Below are positions 39,101 to 49,644 of a stretch of DNA of 64,000 nucleotides, piece by piece. Source of the stretch: Epithemia pelagica. Lineage: Eukaryota > Bacillariophyta > Bacillariophyceae > Surirellales > Surirellaceae. A model generated the notes under the pieces. That model searched no databases. It was not told where the DNA came from and was given only the letters and a program-made list of their open reading frames with translations. Where the stretch lies: positions 3,224,001 to 3,288,000 of the forward strand of contig OX337228.1 of assembly GCA_946965045.2 (NCBI GenBank), read 5' to 3'. Numbering within the stretch: position 1 is the first letter of the stretch; each line of letters begins with the position of its first letter. The position numbers and the translations under genes were made by a program.

Positions 39101-42100
39101 CAAACACGCTGGGAGTCTACAAACTCACTTTCCCACGGTTGAAGGTAACGGTAAAGAGTAGGAATAAGCTGGTCAGCGTCATGGCTAAGGCCAGATCGAA
39201 AATGCGTCACACCCGTGTCTGTCTGTTTGCTGTAACGTAAATCACTTTGGGGGATCAGAACATGTCCTGCCGACAACATCCCTAAACCCCCCAACTCTTT
39301 GGGACAATAGAACACAACTGGCGGCTGGATTGAATAAATTAAACAAGAAGCAAAAAATAAGAAAAAAATTACCAAGAACACCCATGATTCGCCTTCAAAC
39401 TTACAAATCTCGACGGCATCTGTGGAAAGTGAAAACCAACAAACTTGTCAGTAATTTGGAAGAAAACTGCAAGGGGCAACTATTTATGCTTACCTTTGAA
39501 TTCAAACCGATCTGAACACGAGTTTGGATTTTCTTCTCGTTTTTCACCAGCAGATCCAACAATTCTTGAGTGTTAAGTACAGCTTCACGATAATACGTCA
39601 TCAACCCAATTAATGCGGTATTCCATTTGTTCGCGATTTTCGTGAAAGTTGTCGCTCCACTGCTCATTAGAATCTGTCGAATTCGGTTATCAAAGGCGCG
39701 AACGGCTTCATCTTCTACCCGTAGATGAGCCTGGGCCGTCATTTCCTTAGTACCCTCATTTTGCAGGTTCCATACCCCGTCTTTGTAAGTGGCTGTTGAG
39801 CCGGGTATCTCTGGGAACCCATTTGTACCTCGTTGGTTGGCTTTGATTGGTTGAATTCTAACCTCGAACCCATTCATGTCAAAAAGAAGGTTGGGATTGT
39901 CTGCACTGTAAACGCTGACGAAAGAGTCATCCCATTCCATTGTCGTAACACTCCGTGGTAGGCGGTTCTTCATATCCCAAAACACAGCACGCCCTAGATT
40001 TACATCGCGTTTCAACAGACGCATCCGGCAGTCGCGAGGCCAGCATTTTTTGTTTCGATAGCCAACTGCATTTTCATTGTTTGGGTCCGGATTCTCGATC
40101 AAGAAGCGCTGGATGAGATCCTTACTCTCGCTGCTACCGAATCTGAACAACATGTATATCTTGTCGAAGTATCTTGAGTAAAGTCGTATAGGATGGCCGA
40201 CTTCAGTCTCGATATCAGAAAACGTCAAGTAATCGTTGGGATGTGTCGGTGGCCCTGCCAGCTCACTTGCTCGGGTGAGGCCAAGCGTTAGTAAGTCAAG
40301 GACCAAACCATAGTATTGCACCACGAAGGAGGCGAATTGAAGGCCGCGGATCATACCATAAGAATTTGTGTGAAGCATATCCTTGAACGCGATACTAACA
40401 TTGTTCTTCGCTGTCATGTAGTCAGCAATGTTCTGGTCCACGATTAGGCGAAGAAGTCGATTCAGGAGTGTCAAGTCAACCTTCTCGTAGAACTTATCGA
40501 ACTTTGACTGCAATAAAACAACACATTCACCTTTGTCTGTTGCCCATACATCCTCCAGATTATTTATTCCTTGACACCACTTATAAACTAAAAGAGGTGG
40601 AGGTTCTGAGTCTGCGGGTTTCACCCACGTAGGGAAAAGATTTCGTTTCGTTGCCTCGTACCAAAGGTACTGATCCAAGTATGAGTCGGTTATCTTCTCA
40701 AGAGGTTCGATTGTGTAAACAGGGGAGAGGTATTCGTACATATCCATAAATTCGATTTCAACCTCTTTGAAAGTTCTCTGTGTGAGAAGATGCCTCTTGA
40801 TTCTTGAGAGGGCTTCGTGTGGATTATCATACGCCTGCTCGATCCAAGCAAGTTCCTCGCGGGCTGCGCTGTTTAGACGTATCTGCAGGCCATAATTCTC
40901 CTTGAGACGTTCCAGTGCTAGAATTAGCAGTTTTGTATCATGTTTGTAGGACAATGGGGGAAATGGTACTGGAGTAAACTTTCGTGCTTCCAACCAGTGG
41001 ACCGTTGTTGTGTAGATGGCAACCGCTTCCTCAGCGGACACGTATGGCCCATCCTTCAAATAGTTGTGTTGTCGCTCTTGCTCGGCCTTCAACCACAGAC
41101 GAGTGAGACGACCCAAGTTCTTCTTGACGACAGTTTTATCCACTGTGCCACCGCGTTTAATACGTTCACGGTTATAATGAGCAATGTTCGTCCACCAGTC
41201 AGCTTTGGACTTGACGTATCTCAAAATCATGTTCTCAATTGGTGCCGGCATCCCAGGGACTTTCCACGGTATGTTCGCCTTCCAGCACCTAAAGGCCTCA
41301 CTGAGATGGGACAAAATCACACGTGTCTTGTTCTGCTTTACTCCTGCAGGCATCATGTCCAAAATGTCATGCATGACACTCGCGCGAAGCTCGAGGTCAA
41401 AATGTGACTCTCCCCTTTGCTTCGTCACATTCTTCGCAAAGGCCTTGGAATGACGCCCCTCAAACTGACGCGCCAGAAGATTGCCAAGCCACTTTTCAAG
41501 AAGCGGAACGATACCTCGAAGAAAGAACATCCATACCCGCCAACTAGGAGCCCAAAGCCCAACCCCTGGACCTTTCCCAACCGGGCCAGTATTGAACCTA
41601 TAGTAGATAAGGTGTTTTAGATCCTTGCATGTCCGTATCTGTCTCATCAAGCGATACTTGTAACGGTACATTCCCGTTAGCTGACCAACATGGTTGAAGA
41701 CGTATTGTAATCCATCCGCAAGCTGATACGCGTCAATGTTGGCGAGGCGAAACTGAACATGAGCGTCGACAACAAGTTTTGTGAGACGCAGTATCTCTCT
41801 GACCAAATGAAACGCATTCCCGAAACGAGATTTTTTGCGTTCTTTTGTCGTCAGAGTTTTCGTTGGTTTGAGGTTAAAGTTGTAATCCAGGTGAAGATAT
41901 TTCAACTGTTTCCGCTGGATAAGCAAGTTCAACACGTTGTGACCCTGCCTGGAGAGCTGTAGCCCGGCTTCGACCCAATCCAGTTCCGTGCATTGAAAGA
42001 ATTTCGTGCTCTTGAGACTCTTGAAAAGATCTCTCTTTGCTTTCGGCTTATTCGGACGTGCTTGAAGTTGGTTCAGAACCCATGCTTTCAGCAGTTTCTG

Positions 42101-43887
42101 GTATGAGACACGAACCTTTACGGGATAGTTGAGATCACGGGAGACGCGATCACGAAACCAATGCCCGATCAGTGGAATATCCATTGTACGACGTGTACGT
42201 CCTGACCGTGTATTAAAGGGTTCTGGCGCCCAATACAGTTGTATGGCAGGAGCTGTCAGAGGTGTTGATGACGGAAAATCAGACAGAAGCGGCTGGACAT
42301 CGGCTATACATTCTTCGTCTGGGGCCCATCCTGGATCATCGTCTGTGTGGTAAAATTGGCTGTGCGCCCATATACCTTCCTCCTCATTCTCTGTTTCTCC
42401 GATGAGAGGAAGGTCATAATCTTCTCGCTCGTATTCATTTTCTGGAGCCCAGTCTCTCACCTTCACAGGTACAATCGGATTCAACTGAGAGGGGAAGGAC
42501 TCGAACGCCAAAAGATCTTCTTCCTCTTCCTCATCATTGCCAGCATAGGACGACTGCACGAAATGATAAGGGGCCAGTATCACTTTTCGAGGCCTTGAGT
42601 TGTAGACATGCGGAAATGCAATCCTGTATTCAGTACGGATTGGTTTCCGAATTACAATCTTTGATACATCGTTGAAATCATTCCAATCCTCGTCTTCCTC
42701 AACATCACGAAACAAAGGTTCAAACTTAGGTCCCCCAGGGATCGCCATGTTCAAAGCCTTGGCGGTTAGAAAATACGGCGTGTCGAATAGGTATCGGTGA
42801 TTCATATCCTTGTGCAGGTTCAAAAGAGGTTCCGCAAAATTGTGGAGCTGGACCATGATAGAGGTGCTTAGTCTCCATTCCTTGTAGCTGGTCCCATTGA
42901 CATAGACATGGTCCGAAAGTGGCTGTTCTCGCGATTGGCGAATGTCCGAAAGAGGTTGAGTATCGTAAAACCATTCTTTCAAAAGTTCGTACTGTTCATC
43001 TTCATCGAGGTCAAGCTGGACTGCCTCTGCTGGCTCCACCGTTAGAAGATGTTCGGCATAATCCAGCGGCGGCTCTTCATCGTCGAAAGGAGGAAATCTC
43101 ATTCGCTTAAAATGTCGTCGATCCCTCTTTTCGCGTCTCATCATCAGCCATGCTGTTCCCCATTGAGCAATATACACGGGCTCAATAACTTTTGGTACAT
43201 GATCTACAAAACTAATGGCACCGGTGACGTGAAATAGAACTGGTATCTCTTTGAAGGACTCCCAAGGCATGGGTATGTTCTCGAGAAGTTTGTAGAGGGC
43301 ATGAGGAACGTATTTGAGTGCACCGACGTACAATCGCTTCTCCGTCTGGTAGCGTTTGCTTGACATATCACCATGATCTTGTAAAATCTTGCGCAAGAAG
43401 TCAGGAGGCATGAGTGCCTTTTCGGGCGCCATGAAGGTGCTCATGTTTTTATGCGAGTATTTCTTTTTCTGCAATTTGGCCCAACGCTTTGCTTTCTCCT
43501 CTAATGAGAGGGACGTGTACGTGCCTGCCGTCGAAGATGCCATTGGCGGATGAGGCTGGGACATACCTGGCGGCAAAACCAGTTCTTGATGAGCTATTCC
43601 AGGTGGTGGAGATATCCCCGGCGGAGCCATCGTCATTCCAGGTGATGCTATCATCATACCAGGAGGTGGACTCATACCCGGTGGTACACTCATACCAGGA
43701 GGGGCATTCATCGCAGGAGGAGGAGGAGGAGGGGCACCCATACCCGGTGGTGCATTCATACCTGGGGGTGCATTCATACCTCGGGGAGCGTTCATACCCC
43801 GTGGGGCATTTATACCATGAGGGTCACTCAAACCGGGAGGTACGCTCATAGCGGGAGGTACGTTCATGCCAGGAGGGCCAGGAGGTT

Positions 43888-43918
<31 letters not shown>

Positions 43919-44016
43919 TTGATCTGTCATGGCAGAAACATCACCATGAGGGTCACTCATACCGGGAGGTACGCTTATACCGGGAGGTACGTTCATGCCA
44001 GGAGGGCCAGGAGGTT

Positions 44017-44047
<31 letters not shown>

Positions 44048-44059
44048 TTGATCTGTCAT
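36127..44059 (-). CDS. PRP8: Pre-mRNA-processing-splicing factor PRP8, four exons including a 15-nt microexon
   Basis: The U5 snRNP protein at the heart of the spliceosome. Exons 44059-39494, 39419-39405, 39324-38573 and 38479-36127, with introns of 74, 80 and 93 nt. The 15-nt exon codes MPSRF and links GLNSK to PPVVFY, which is exactly the invariant PRP8 order. The 93-nt intron is stop-free and in frame but interrupts [12 protein letters not shown], so it must be removed. The protein is close to human PRP8 along its length ([55 protein letters not shown]), through the RNase H-like and Jab1/MPN-like domains to the CHRPQHF end. The N-terminus is a Pro/Gly/Met-rich extension of about 180 residues, comparable to the Pro-rich leader of yeast Prp8. 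ATGs at 44245, 44059 and 43930 are possible starts; the last two are duplicates of each other. Confidence 0.97.
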
Positions 44060-44071
44060 GGCAGAAACATC
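43814..44071 (-). repeat. 129-bp tandem duplication at the PRP8 start
   Basis: Two adjacent 129-bp (43-codon) units, 44071-43943 and 43942-43814, each coding DVSAMTDQ, ten prolines and a PPGM-rich tail. They differ at only a few bases (for example GISVPPGM versus AMSVPPGL). Each unit holds an ATG in the same context, so the duplication copied the likely start codon. Further MNAPPGM-type repeats continue to about 43590. Confidence 0.9.
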
Positions 44072-44344
44072 AATTTTCCGAAACTGCCAACAGAGATCCT
44101 TTGTTGCAGCGAATCGAGGTGCTCCCAAGCGCGATCGCGTCCTGTTTGAACGTGATTGGAAGTGGTCTCTCCGTCGCCCGTTCGCAGGATGTATCGATTC
44201 CCGACTAATATTTTGGCCACCAATGACAATGGACTCCATTCTCATCTCTCATCTCGTCATAAACTTTTGTTGACTTATGCTCTCTCTTGACATCGGCGTC
44301 ATCTCCTCAGCCGACTTGACACATCTCGACGTTAAAAAGTAGCC

Positions 44345-45626
44345 ATGGCAGTTCGAGGAAGTAGTCCTAAAACCGTTGGAACTAGTCCATCTCGGTCCAA
44401 GTCGTCGGGACCATCAAACTCCCATCACAAGAAACCTTCATCCACCATCACATCAAGTGAAACTAACTCCGCCGAAGACCACCTGCCTCCGCTATACCTG
44501 GTCTATGTCGTCCTATTATGCTCCGGATTCGTTCTCATGTTTGCATTGCGTGATTTAATGATGACGGGAAGGAATATATTTGGCACAATGGACGAAGCCT
44601 TTCTGGTGAGTTCTTTCCTCTTAGAGTTGTTCTGCTTGCATGCTCTTGTGGGCCAAGGAGGACAACTTCTCTCACATTAGTTTTGCTTCTCTCGGAAAGA
44701 TGTTTACCAAATCCACAGACTGGTTTGACGATTCGAAAGGATGGAAATCGACGCAAGGAGGCTTCAGTGCAATCCAAAAGATTAGCACGGACGAGAACAA
44801 CATGGGAGGATTGTTTGTGCGGAAAATGGCTGGCGCGGCAGCTGCTGGAGTTCAACTCCAAAAGATTGTGCCACTTCTGTTCCAACCAGTTGGTTCTCAG
44901 TGGTTCCGGGGACATTATCTCCCTCTTGTTCTTGCTTCTTTTGTTGCGAACATGGTGATCATCATCTTTCTGTCATGTTACTGGGATGAGTTGACGGTTG
45001 GCAGTGCTAGTGACTTGCCACGATTGTGGATTGGAGCACTTGCCACAGAATCAATCTTTCTAGCTTACGCTTTCTTTTCTTCAAAGCAAAACGCAAAATC
45101 TGGACCTGCTGTTGCATTGCAGGGAAAGACTCCGTCCTCTCTTCCCAGTCGCATCGTATCGCGGACCATTGCAATTGTTACGTCTGCCATTGCCATCGTC
45201 GCAGGACGTGATCTTTTCTTTCCTGGTCAGATTCTTGACTTTTTCCCACGCGATGACATTTACCTTGAATGGACGAATGCTTTCCATCACTCTCCACCCG
45301 AGGGCTCACCCGAATACATGGAGTATTCTTTACAGTCGGCACTTTTCGTTGGAGACAAATTTGTATCCCAGTACATGGCGGTGCACCTTTTGATTTTGTG
45401 TTTTGTCAAATTCGTTTCCGCCTACGGTCTTCGCTACGGTGCCGATGGGCGTGGAGAGGTACAGGCAAAGATGATATGGACCGTACAGGCTGTAAGCAAC
45501 GGGATGATACTTTTCCTGTTTCGTATGTTCGCCTCGGCTGCAAGCTCTGCGAGCATAGATTTCCGGTGGCACCTGATTGCTATTGGGTACGAAACTTTCA
45601 TCCTTGGATTATACGGATTCTTCTAA
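44345..45626 (+). CDS. Multi-pass membrane protein of unknown function, two exons
   Basis: Exon 1 44345-44605; the donor CTG|GTGAGT at 44606 is clear. The acceptor is ambiguous: AAAG at 44699 (94-nt intron, pyrimidine-rich TTTTGCTTCTCTCGG before it) keeps the frame and joins MDEAFL to MFTKSTDWF; CCAAG at about 44659 also keeps the frame and adds about 13 residues. The nearer candidate TTAG at 44680 breaks the frame. The chosen model is 395 residues. The N-terminus is Ser-rich and cytosolic; hydrophobic segments include LYLVYVVLLCSGFVLMFAL, YLPLVLASFVANMVIIIFL, WIGALATESIFLAYAFF, TIAIVTSAIAIVA, VHLLILCFVKFVSA, NGMILFLFRMFA and LIAIGYETFILGLYGFF. No family is recognised. It is divergent from PRP8. 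Confidence 0.7.
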
Positions 45627-45705
45627 ATCATGGACTATTCAAACTAAATATTATATAAACAAAGTCAAGAATATTTCGCGCCAAAGGTTTGGGATCAGGA
45701 GATTA

Positions 45706-46346
45706 TCAGCGAATCGACATTGTTTCTTTCCCCACGACCTGTGATTGCTGCATCATATAGTCTTCAATCATGCCCATCTTCTCGTCAATGGTTGATGTTC
45801 GGATGGATATTTCTTCCGCCATTCGGAGTTGTTTCAAATCGCCTCTTCCTTTCTTTCGCCGTTCAAGTGTTTCAGCGATTTCTCTCGATCTTCTCGTGTC
45901 GCAACCCATTCCAGGTAGAAAGGTACCGATCCCTGTGTCCAGACAAACGAGACAAAAGAAGTGGTTTACTTCCACCTCTCCGAGTTCGGCGTAAGGAGCT
46001 TCCAATGATCGTCGGCCGCAAAGAGCTGTCTCCTCTCGAATCACACCGTTCTTCTGCAGAATCAACACTAAGAAATGATGCAGAGTCAATTGTTTGAATC
46101 AGACTCTTGAAGTATATAGTCGAGTACGTCAACCATACCTGTTTTATAAGGGCAAGAGCCAAAGTGAACGAACGGACAAGACAGCATCCAGCAGGCAAGA
46201 TGAACCGAAGTATCCACTATCTCAACGTCATCATTTGCTTCAAGTTGTTCAGAGGAGCAACCGATCTGTTCTGATTCCTCGTTTTTCACATCGTTTGTAG
46301 GTGAGGCCGAGCTAATCATGGTCGTCATGGTAGGAGTAAGTGTCAA
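45706..46346 (-). CDS. PH-like-fold algal family protein, two exons
   Basis: Exons 46346-46139 and 46067-45706 with a 71-nt intron (GTATGG...TTTCTTAG); 189 residues. The join gives SCPYKTVLILQKNGVIREE, then LCGRRSLEAPYAELGEVEV, an aromatic-Cys strand (NHFFCLVCLDTGIGTF) and PGMGCDTRRSREIAETLERR with KKGRGDLKQLRMAEE. A series of strands ending in GxGC plus an amphipathic helix followed by RGD is a pattern I associate with small PH-like proteins of unknown role in algae; that is recall, not proof. The C-terminus is a helix (IDEKMGMIEDYMMQQ). The start could also be one of the following Met codons (46328, 46319). Confidence 0.65.
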
Positions 46347-46638
46347 GAGAAAGTCTGAACTACCCCCAAGGTCAGGCGGGACTCACACTCACCCCTGTTT
46401 GGGTAGCGTCTGAAGTCTGAACGTCGTACGATTCGGTGATTTCACAAGGCTACCTCGTCTACTGCGTCATGGGAGTAGGAAGGTGGCTAGGAGTACTCCT
46501 TTGGTAGTGTGAAAGAATGCAACAAATAGTGCAACCGTGTAGAGACAGTACACAAGTTCTCGTATGTATGGTGTACGGAGATTTCCTACTAGCAATATCT
46601 TGCTAGGCTATCCCCTCATCAATCAAGATACTCCATGT

Positions 46639-46900
46639 ACCTAGATCTTTACCGCCCTTTCCAATTACACCTACTTTGTCACCTAGATCTTTACCGCCCT
46701 TTCCAATTACACCTACTTTGTCACCTAGATCTTTACCGCCCTTTCCAATTACTCCTCCTTTGTCACCTACCTAGATCTTTACCGCCCTTTCCAATTACTC
46801 TTCCTTTGTGACCTAGATCTTTACCGCCCTTTCCAATTACTCCTCCTTTGTCACCTACCTAGATCTTTACCGCCCTTTCCAATTACACCTACTTTGTCCC
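46639..46900. repeat. Six-unit tandem array, 42/46-bp units
   Basis: Units begin at 46639, 46681, 46723, 46769, 46811 and 46857. Each has ACCTAGATCTTTACCG followed by CCCTTTCCAATTAC and a variable tail (ACCTACTTTG or TCCTCCTTTG); 46-bp units carry an extra ACCT. Neighbouring units alternate in tail type, suggesting growth by pair duplication. It ends about 50 bp beyond the stop codon of the Crypton gene. Confidence 0.92.
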
Positions 46901-46952
46901 AGGTAGCATAGATTACATAAAAGTCTAGTTTCAGGTGAAGCCGCAGCAACAA

Positions 46953-49262
46953 TCATACTCTTAACCTGTCATCAAGTGAATTCTCTCTAATATCTTTTTT
47001 GAGAGCATTGATGATTGTTGTGACCGTGGCTCCATGGCCATACACATCATAAATTCTGTCACAGGCCATGTGTGAAGTAAGTCCAGCATTGATTAACAGT
47101 GCAATCCGATCCCAAACAATTTTTCTTCTGTGATACTTGTGCTTACACCGGCCTCTTTCCTGTCTGCTAAACATCCTTGCAGGTTTTCTACCACCAATCC
47201 CTACCATGTATTCCTCCCAGAGAGTGTACAAGTTTCTTGGAGTTGGAGAAAGCTCTGCAAGCACTAGTGGGTTTGCCACTCCGACAGCATCACCATCAAA
47301 ATTTTCTGCACCATGCTGCTCACCAAGTGGCTGTCCACCCGCAAGAACAGCACCACCAGCACCATTACCTCCAAAATTATTCTGATATACTGGTGCATTG
47401 TTCTCATTATTATTGTTGGCATGATTGTTTCTTTGATTTCCATTTTGTTGATTGTTTCCTCGTATTGCACGACGCAAGAGGCGGAGTGGTTCCTGAGAAA
47501 TGCGGCGCATGTTTGAGTGAACGATTCGAAACTGACTCTGCATCATTGCTCTGTCAGTTTCTCTTCCTTCTACAATGGATTCAGCCATTGCTGACATAGA
47601 AGACTGGATTGTGTTGAGTTGGTTGACAATCGTATGAAGCAGTTGCCGGGAAGTCTGGCTCTCCATGTGTCCTCCCAAGACAACTGGTTGCTGCAAGGGT
47701 GGTTCATCATTCGGAATGGGCGCTTGCCCTTCAACATTATTGTCTTGCGCTGGTGCAGGAGCTGTTGAAACCCCAAGTGATGCAGCAGCTGGTGTCGCAT
47801 TGATTTCGGTTATGACAAGCGTTGCGTCATCACCAGTGACAACAAGAAGTTTCTTTTCCACAGGATTAGCAAGGGCTCCTGATGTATCCTCTTCACCCAC
47901 AAGCTCTCTATAGGCATCAGTTACGCGGGCAACAATTGCTGGAGGGACCCAGTGTTTCTTGTCTGAAAAAATTACCCATGGAAGAGCCTTCCCCAAAATT
48001 GTAGCTAAAGTCCTTCCGTACACAGAGCCAGCAATAGATGGCACAACATGATCTAGTATCCAATCATTCGTGACACAACTGTTTGTCTTGATTCGGTAGC
48101 TGCAGGGTCCTCCTGGACACAACAATGCCGCAACCTTGCCATCTGGGTATGGCAGTTCAGCGTCATCATAGACATCCGAAACGCGGCGATTCTTCTTCCA
48201 GCGACCTCTATAGTCCTTTTCATCCTTTGATGCACCTCCTCGCCTAGCTCTTGTTGAGCCAAATTTGCGTATACTATAAGCTCCCAATAGCCCACCACGC
48301 TCTCTAACAAATTCACTGCTGGCATAGAGTTTGGTCAGCACTTCTTGGACATAGTCATTTGTTGCTTCACCTCCTTTGGGTACTCTTGTGTCCGTTGTGA
48401 ATGCGAAAACATAGGGAGTCAATAAAGGGCCCGATTGACTTGATAGAAAAAACTCAAGCCATATGGCAAGGCCAATGAAAACACAGAAAAATGGATCCCG
48501 AGAGCCAAGAACAATCTGCCATGGTGCGTCTCCCTCTTGTTGCACATTCTTAGCCCATGAGAGTTGCGCCTTGACAGCAAACTCAGGATAAACATCATGT
48601 GGCTCTAGGAGCTCTTTTTTCCACTGGCTCACGCAGTCAGGGCGTGCAATCATGTGACTTAGAAAATTCACAAAACCTGGTATGCCATACCGAGTTATGT
48701 GGCCATTCTCTGGACTCTCTCGAAGGATGATCTGCACCTGGCGGAACTCACCCTCGGTCAAAGGACGGCGAGCTTTCGACTCAACTCCTTGCTTGCGAAC
48801 TTCCTTCTTTCTCACGCGCGTGATAAGGTCATTAACCTCTTGGGACTTTGTTGGGTTGCCTGACATAGATTCTTCATTCCAGTGCGGAAGTCGGCATGGC
48901 ATGAACGATGAAATGGCCTTCTTCCAATATAGTATTGATGATGAGCGTGCATGTGTTGGATTGGCATCAATTGGTGGATCATCAACCCCAAACGTCTTGA
49001 AATTCATCCATCTCACTATGTCTACTGGTTTGAGTCGCAACAACTGCTCCCTTGAGAACTGCGTTCCTTGGCTGTAGGTCCGTCCATCCAGATGGCTCAT
49101 CATTGCAACAAGGTAGGGTTTGTAGTCATTCTTGGTTCGAGGCATCCTGTTTGTCTTGTAGAAATTTGTTGTTCGCCAGTAGGGATGATTGTTGCTCTTT
49201 TGTCGCTCTCTTGAATTTGTGATGGTTGGTTGTAAGGTTGTATTGACTGTACTTTTACCCAC
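46953..49262 (-). CDS. Crypton-type tyrosine recombinase with GCR1_C-like domain
   Basis: 769 residues, single exon, intact; the ATG at 49145 is an alternative start. The middle has the tyrosine-recombinase catalytic core: AYSIRKFGSTRARRGG corresponds to the HxxR box (with Tyr329 in place of His, R332 present), and WKKNRRVSDVYDD holds the likely nucleophile Y365, followed by LPYPDGKVAALLCPGGPC, a segment typical of Crypton-like proteins in algae. Then comes an Asn/Gln-rich linker (about 600-660) and a C-terminal GCR1_C-like DNA-binding domain (LWEEYMVGIGGRKPARMF, HRRKIVWDRIALLINAG, ACDRIYDVYGHG). Cryptons move by site-specific recombination and have no terminal inverted repeats, so ends cannot be set here. 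The full open frame suggests recent activity or domestication. Confidence 0.85.
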   Translation of the reverse strand: MGKSTVNTTLQPTITNSRERQKSNNHPYWRTTNFYKTNRMPRTKNDYKPYLVAMMSHLDGRTYSQGTQFSREQLLRLKPVDIVRWMNFKTFGVDDPPIDANPTHARSSSILYWKKAISSFMPCRLPHWNEESMSGNPTKSQEVNDLITRVRKKEVRKQGVESKARRPLTEGEFRQVQIILRESPENGHITRYGIPGFVNFLSHMIARPDCVSQWKKELLEPHDVYPEFAVKAQLSWAKNVQQEGDAPWQIVLGSRDPFFCVFIGLAIWLEFFLSSQSGPLLTPYVFAFTTDTRVPKGGEATNDYVQEVLTKLYASSEFVRERGGLLGAYSIRKFGSTRARRGGASKDEKDYRGRWKKNRRVSDVYDDAELPYPDGKVAALLCPGGPCSYRIKTNSCVTNDWILDHVVPSIAGSVYGRTLATILGKALPWVIFSDKKHWVPPAIVARVTDAYRELVGEEDTSGALANPVEKKLLVVTGDDATLVITEINATPAAASLGVSTAPAPAQDNNVEGQAPIPNDEPPLQQPVVLGGHMESQTSRQLLHTIVNQLNTIQSSMSAMAESIVEGRETDRAMMQSQFRIVHSNMRRISQEPLRLLRRAIRGNNQQNGNQRNNHANNNNENNAPVYQNNFGGNGAGGAVLAGGQPLGEQHGAENFDGDAVGVANPLVLAELSPTPRNLYTLWEEYMVGIGGRKPARMFSRQERGRCKHKYHRRKIVWDRIALLINAGLTSHMACDRIYDVYGHGATVTTIINALKKDIRENSLDDRLRV

Positions 49263-49644
49263 AGTATGTGCGTCAAACTAGTTGTCTTTTACGGCCTAAA
49301 AAAACAGCCAAAAGTACGACAGTTGGTTGTATGATATACCACAGTAGTCCTAAGAGGGCAGTGTGTAGATACCACTATGTGCTCGCGCAATACCACAACC
49401 TCGTCTACTGCCTTCACCTAGAGCCTACTGGAGAAAATACTACATTGGTTGTATTTCCTACCTACTCCTAGGAGTAGTTGGGAGTAGCAGTGAACAACAT
49501 ACCCACATTCTGCAAAACTTGGGCCATCTGCTCCAATAAGGCAGACTCGTGAGAGGTTTACAAGACAAAATGAATTAGAAGACGAAAGACACAACTTTAA
49601 TCCATAATTCTGGCATCACACTCTAAGAATCTGAAGTTTAATGC
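49263..49644. other. Gap between Crypton gene and CSE1
   Basis: About 380 bp. It contains a perfect 16-bp palindrome CTACTCCTAGGAGTAG at 49462-49477, built from the recurrent octamer and its complement. The Crypton promoter and the CSE1 3' UTR should be here. Confidence 0.5.

Noticed and set aside
43489..44149. Plus-strand repetitive frames opposite the PRP8 N-terminus
   Set aside because: They are the complement of the Pro/Gly/Met repeat region of PRP8 and show only its periodicity.
44606..44680. Acceptor TTAG at 44680 for the multi-pass membrane protein
   Set aside because: It looks good locally but shifts the frame to an early stop; AAAG at 44699 keeps the frame.
46639..46900. CRISPR-like array
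   Set aside because: Units are near-identical over their full length with no unique spacers, and the genome is eukaryotic. It is a plain tandem repeat.
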